Shown here one piece after another: positions 58,940 through 64,000 of a stretch of 64,000 bases of DNA. The translations under genes and the position numbers were made by a program. This stretch comes from Vitis vinifera (Eukaryota; Streptophyta; Magnoliopsida; Vitales; Vitaceae): contig NC_081810.1 in the NCBI RefSeq assembly GCF_030704535.1, positions 930,501 through 994,500 on the forward strand, in the 5' to 3' direction. Numbering within the stretch: the stretch's first letter is position 1; every line of letters begins with the position of its first letter. The notes under the pieces are model-generated. The model ran no database searches. It was not told the DNA's origin and worked only from the letters and a program-made list of their open reading frames with translations.

Positions 58940-61620
58940 AGACAAAAAAGGTTAAATAACAATAGAGACCATAGAGTAACAAAAAAAATTATGGAAGCAA
59001 TTAGTATAAATAAGAGCAAAAAAATGTAAAATGAAAATACGGACTTAAAACTAAGTTAATTATTTTTACTTATTACTTAAAGTTATTTTTTACTTTTACT
59101 ATTAAGTTATTTTACCAAATATATTTAATAACTTAAATTAAGTTATTAAGTCACTTTAAATTATTAAGTTGGTTTATTGGTAAAACTTAATACTTATTAT
59201 TTAATAACTTAAGTTGACTTTAAATTAAATTATACTTAAGTTGTTGACTTAAAATTTATTACTTGATTCTTATTGTAAGTATTGAGGTTATTCGATAAAT
59301 TAACTTAAAATTTATTTTAAATTATCAAATTAATATATTTATCATAATAAATTATAATTAAGGTAAAATAGGTCAAGTAATAATGAAAGTTGTGAAATAG
59401 CAAAAGATATCATTGAAGTAACTATGATAAATGAAAGTAAAAAAATAAAATGAATATGTAAATTTAAGAATAAGTTAATTGTTTTTTTTTATTACTTAAA
59501 GTTGTTTTTTATTTTAAGTCATATCATTAAATTATTTTATCATACTTAATTTACTTAATGACTTAAATTAAATTATTAAGGTATTTTAAGTTATTAAGTT
59601 GGTTTCACTTAGTTGAGATTTTTAAAAAACTTTTGGTGTTTAATAATGTGTGAATTTCCATCAAATTTTTCTTGGGTGATGTAGATAATTGACGTGGGCA
59701 TATCAATTTTATTTATCATATTATTTTACTTTCACTGCATGTCTAATGTCATCTAAAGAAAACGCAGAAAATATCTTTTATAAATTTATGATAATTCTAT
59801 TACAAAATTTACGAAGTTATTAATGCATAAAAAAACACTAAAAAAACACTATAATTAGTCAAATAATCCTTAGAATTTATTCCACATAAAATTTGTATTT
59901 TTAGTAAAATTAATTTAAAATTTATTCCAAATCATTAAATTAACATATTAACTCTTCAATTTAATTAATATTTATCCTCATTGATCTTAATTATCATTTA
60001 TTATTTTTATTAATCTCAAGTAATAAATTTATTTGTTAAACATTTATTAAATACATAAGATAATTACAAAATATTTACTATAAAATATAAGTCATGGAAA
60101 CGGAATTATAATTGTAAAATATACTATTATTATATGTGGATAAATAAGACAAAAAAATTTGAGATTAAAAATAAATTAACTATTTTAAATTTAATAATTA
60201 AAGTCAATTTTAAGTTTAAGTTATGATATTAAGTTATTTTATCATACTTAATTTATTTAATAATTTAAATTAAGTTATTAAATCACAAATGAGAAAAAAT
60301 TGAAAGAAAAAAAATTAAATAAAAAATAGATTAAAAGTTAATAAATTATTTTTATATGTTACTTAAAACTCATTTCACTTATTTTTTAATTAAAACAGAA
60401 AATATCTTTTACATAGGGGTTACACTTTTAAGCTAAATTTGACACTTGAAAGTAATAATAAAAATATAATGGAAATAAAGAAATTTTGTAATACCAAATA
60501 AAAAAAAATAATCAAATTTCAAAGGGAGAGTAAAATTTGATTTCCAATAAAGATGAATTTCTTATTCATATTCTTATTCTCAAAAGCAATTTTTTAAGTT
60601 CAACAAGAGTTTTTATATTGACTTATACAATAAATTGAAGTTTATACCAATTTATAGAATAAATTGTTTTATGTTTAATAAAACTTTTACAGTACCAATA
60701 TTATCTTATTAAAGTATAAAATAAGAAACTATCTCAAATTGGCTATCCTTTATCTTCCAAGTATATATTAAAAATGATAATAAAGAATATATTTTACTTT
60801 TTCATTAAAAAAATTTAACAAAAAAATAAAATAATGATTGCTTTTGTGCAAAAAATATTTATTAAACATAATTAGTAATAAATATTATTCCATTTATAAT
60901 GGTAATAAATAAAAATTTATTTAAATATAAAACATCTAGTTATTATTTTTGTTAATTTAATTGTACTAAATAAAAATATAATATATTAATATTATTCTCT
61001 ATTTAAATATTTCAAAATATATTTGTTATTATTTTATTAATTAAGAAAATATAAAATTAAGAGTCTATGATAAGAGATCAAAACAAACATAGTTGATTAT
61101 TTAATTATCAAGTTTCAATTATTTATTAAAATAACACCAAATAAAAAGATTAAATTATTAACTCCTATTATATAAAATAATAGGTTATTAACCACAGATT
61201 AATGTTTTTTTAATGATCAAGTTAGCGTCACTGGTCCAGTGTCTATGCATACTGAATTTGATTGGTCAACCAGACCCTAAAGGTAACTACAACAAAGGTC
61301 AACCATTGATAGTCAACACATATCTCCATAAAACTAATTTGGGCAGCAAAACCTAGAGAAAATTAATAAAAATAATTCTCATATTTAGTTCATATAAAAA
61401 ATTAAATATAATTTTATAATTATTTAACTTACATATAAAAATAAATAAAAAGATAAAATAAAAAAATTTATTCACTATCCATCCTTTTTTATTTTTTTAT
61501 TCACATTTTCTTTTATCTATATATATTTCCTATATTTCTCTTAAAAAAACCTAGACATCATATTTTCCAACAACCAAACATGACGTTAAGAGAAAAAGAG
61601 CATTCACGCTAAGGGGAATA
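58500..61620. other. Long AT-rich spacer with diverged tandem units
   Basis: No gene is seen in 3.1 kb. A unit of about 460 bp (opening TTAAGTTGACTTTAAATTAA and including AAATTAAGTTATTAAGTC) is present at about 58765-59180 and 59205-59605, with a more diverged third copy at about 59930-60290. Shared internal order suggests tandem duplication of an AT-rich MITE-like element. Confidence 0.5.
58872..58937. repeat. (TA)n microsatellite
   Basis: About 33 uninterrupted TA dinucleotides lie inside the first AT-rich tandem unit; the corresponding place in the second unit has none. Confidence 0.95.
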
Positions 61621-62063
61621 TTGAAAATAAAAATTATAAAATCAACCCCATTAAAAAAGTTCCAAAAAAGTACTCATCTTTCCCTCTACAGCCCCTCCCA
61701 TCCCCCCCACCCAAAACAACCATATCCTTCTACGAAACAAAAGGACAAGTATTTGAAGGAAGAAAAAAAAAAAAAAAACAGAAACAGAAAAGAAAAGATT
61801 GCCACATTGTCTGCTGGAAATGGTACATCTGCGATACAGCTTCTCCAGCTCCACTGCCTCCTTATGCCGAAACTCAGTACAGTTTCGGGAAATAATTGAA
61901 TCAAAGGAAGCCTTACCTGCTGATTTTACATTCTCCGCTACTTTTTTTATGGCCACCCACAACCACCACCATGGCGAATAAGTCAAAGTTTGAAAACAGC
62001 ACCCAACCCCTAAACCAGCGCAGTCGCCACTGGAAAGTTAGCCAGGTCTCAGTGGCAGATGCA
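61621..62063 (-). other. Probable 3' UTR and downstream flank of the PP2A gene
   Basis: It directly follows the PP2A stop codon at 62066-62064. The short open frames here, on both strands, have no recognisable homology. Confidence 0.45.
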
Positions 62064-64000
62064 TCATAGGAAGTAATCAGGTGTTCTCCGAGTTACATCA
62101 GGCTCTCCCCTCCTTGGTGCTGGCTCAAACTGCAACAAAAACATACATTTCCATTTTCAAGCTTTTGGCAACAGGAAAAATAAAACTTAAGCTAATAAAC
62201 CCTGCCTCAAAGGGGGTTATTTCTTGGATCATAAGAAACTGACTCAGATAACGATCCCGCCAGTAGCAGAAAGGCATTAAAAGGGGTTTTGATTTTGGTC
62301 AGATCATAATTCATGCAACGAAATTGTATTCAACCCCTTCTGCCACAAGGCATGCTTCCTTCAAATATCAGACCCATGATTTAAAGGACCTCCTCCTGAT
62401 ATAGGAGAGGCCTCCACAAGCTTCATGGCCAGAGGCAAAACTCCTTTCCAACACCATTGTGAAAAAGTGGATGGCGTGTACGTCACGTGCATGTGTGGTT
62501 GAATGTATGAGAGAGAAAGAGATCAGGAAAGTATACCTGAATGAATGTGTGGCCCTTGCAATCATCAACTTCCAGGATGGAAGCCATGTTCCCACAGCGA
62601 TAACAATAATTTGGTGCACTAAATATAGTAACCACCTTTTGCTCCTGCCATAATAAACACACAAACAGTCAATTCAAAATTTCATTTATTCCACTAGTGC
62701 TTCGGTTATGTTTGGCTACTGGAAAGTCCTAAGGAAAAAAAATTTATTAAAGAAAATGTTATTCTCATGTTTAGTTGCAACATGAAAAATACCAAAGAAA
62801 ATAAAATATAATAAAATTTTATATATTTTCAAATTATTTAATCTTTATATGGAAGAGTTAAAATAAGTTAAATGAGTTTGAAATAACATATAAAAATAAT
62901 TATTAACTTTAAATCTATTTTGTTATTTTCTTTCACTTTTTATTTCCTCTTACTTTTCTTTTCCTTGCATTTTCCCCCAATTTTTCCGGGAACTAAACAT
63001 AACCTAAGAGGGAGGAAGCCTCAATAGTAGGGGAAAGTAGTTACATGGCCCCAGTTGAATCCCTCCATAACCAGTTGGTGAGCTCTAGCGATCAGCTTCA
63101 AGTTGTTTGTGTGATTAAATTGTTCAGATATGTCCTGTGAAAACAAAGCCAGTGAGACAGACTAACAAATTGTAATGTTTTTCAAGAGAATGAAAACCCT
63201 AAAAAGAAGGGGGGTAAAAAGAGAAGAATAAGAAACCTGGCCAAAAGTATATCCAGCACCCCTAGGCGAGATACCCCAACCACAGCGATCATCTGGGTCA
63301 GACCATAAAAGATCACACATGGGCCCCTCATGAGGAACTTCTTGAACACGGTCAAAATTGCGTATGTTATCAAGGGTCTCGATAGATGGGGACAACCCAC
63401 CATGCAGGCAAAATATTTCAGATTCAACCTTAAAAATTGGAATGAATATTGTTAGAATTGAGATATAAAACAGTACGAATATCAGAGCCCAACTAAGAAT
63501 ATTAACAAGAAAACGGCATTGTATAGCAAGAACTTCAAAAAAAAAAAAAAAAAAAAAGATTAAATAACCTAAACAATCAGAAACTGATAAAATGCCTACA
63601 AGGACAGCTTCAACTCAACTTCAAAGACATGCAGTTGGGTAATGCCAGACTCCCACAGCACATCTTTATAAAGTGATCCATGAATGGAAATACAACAGTG
63701 TTATAGATGGCACTATTGAAACCATGGGGAGTATAAAAGAAAATAGCACTCAAATCAAAAGGAGGCAAGTCTGCAGATAATTAAATGGAACAGGCCAGCT
63801 GACACTGATATTAGCAACCACACTCTGAAAATGCCACCAAATGATGCCAGTCATTCAAAGTTTTAATTTTCGGATATATCTTTTGTTGCTATTTTGAAAG
63901 ATATTTTTCTCCTTTCCAAGCATTAGATGGTTAGTACATTCACCCACTCAACTAAAAGCCCTCTGGTTTAGTACTTTGGACAGGAATCATTTGGCCATTG
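62064..64000 (-). CDS. Protein phosphatase 2A catalytic subunit (3' half, partial)
   Basis: Four 3' exons are present: 63428-63237, 63134-63045, 62644-62537 and 62129-62064, all joining in phase 0, giving the last 151 residues. Earlier exons lie beyond the right edge; 63429-64000 is intron as far as I can see. The sequence reads [75 protein letters not shown] and the tail RRTPDYFL. The histidines in CLHGG and ARAHQ are metal-site residues. The invariant C-terminal TPDYFL holds the Leu that is carboxymethylated and the Tyr and Thr that tune B-subunit binding. The [19 protein letters not shown] end fits the PP2A-3/4 subgroup of plants. The enzyme is a Ser/Thr phosphatase of the cytosol and nucleus working in A-B-C heterotrimers. 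All visible motifs are intact. Confidence 0.93.

Noticed and set aside
61651-61986. Minus-strand 111-codon frame downstream of the PP2A gene
   Set aside because: It lies in the probable 3' UTR and flank and is driven by a poly-A/poly-T run, with no domain.
63162-63427. Minus-strand 81-codon frame with a hydrophobic look in the PP2A region
   Set aside because: It is the wrong frame of the PP2A exon 63428-63237.

Overview
This is a 64 kb stretch of a dicot plant nuclear genome. It looks most like grapevine (Vitis), judging from its AT-rich spacers, intron-bearing plant genes, florendovirus-like insert and the style of its LTR elements; the genus is an inference, while the plant assignment is secure. 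There are no tRNA, rRNA or CRISPR features.

Host genes, left to right: a decayed LRR receptor-like-protein fragment (1-840, minus); a two-exon 2-oxoglutarate dioxygenase of the feruloyl-CoA 6'-hydroxylase type (2275-3496, minus); two intronless tandem polyamine/amino-acid transporters of the PUT/LAT family (20238-21665 and 23079-24530, both minus); a three-exon plastid PLAT-like membrane protein (48095-51547, plus); a six-exon phytoene synthase (52848-55013, plus); a small two-exon membrane protein with an 11-nt first coding exon (55995-56457, minus); and the last four exons of a PP2A catalytic subunit running off the right edge (62064-63428, minus).

The rest is mobile DNA. At 4792-10313 sits a caulimovirid-like (endogenous pararetrovirus, florendovirus-like) insert with one open frame of 1,539 codons: movement protein, coat/gag region, zinc knuckle, and a 430-residue C-terminal module I cannot name. 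It has no protease, reverse transcriptase or RNase H. It is flanked by a 300-bp near-identical duplication of the host target, which itself belongs to an inverted-repeat element.

Three large elements (11175-18375, 26003-29505, 30287-44240) share the ends TGTAGACCCC...GG(G/A)GTCCACA and 5-bp target duplications, and look like solo LTRs of one family. A fourth, end-less copy lies near 56790-58490. Three of the four carry cDNA-like pieces of host housekeeping genes: S-adenosylhomocysteine hydrolase in the first, Hsp90 in the second and the fourth. Nested inside them are two copia elements (14045-17961 and 30765-36656, each with a perfect 5-bp duplication) and a hAT transposon with a six-exon transposase and an 8-bp duplication (38474-43721). 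A 336-bp TRIM lies in intron 1 of the PLAT-like gene.

No joint pathway links the host genes, although the dioxygenase (coumarins) and phytoene synthase (carotenoids) are both specialised-metabolism entry enzymes.
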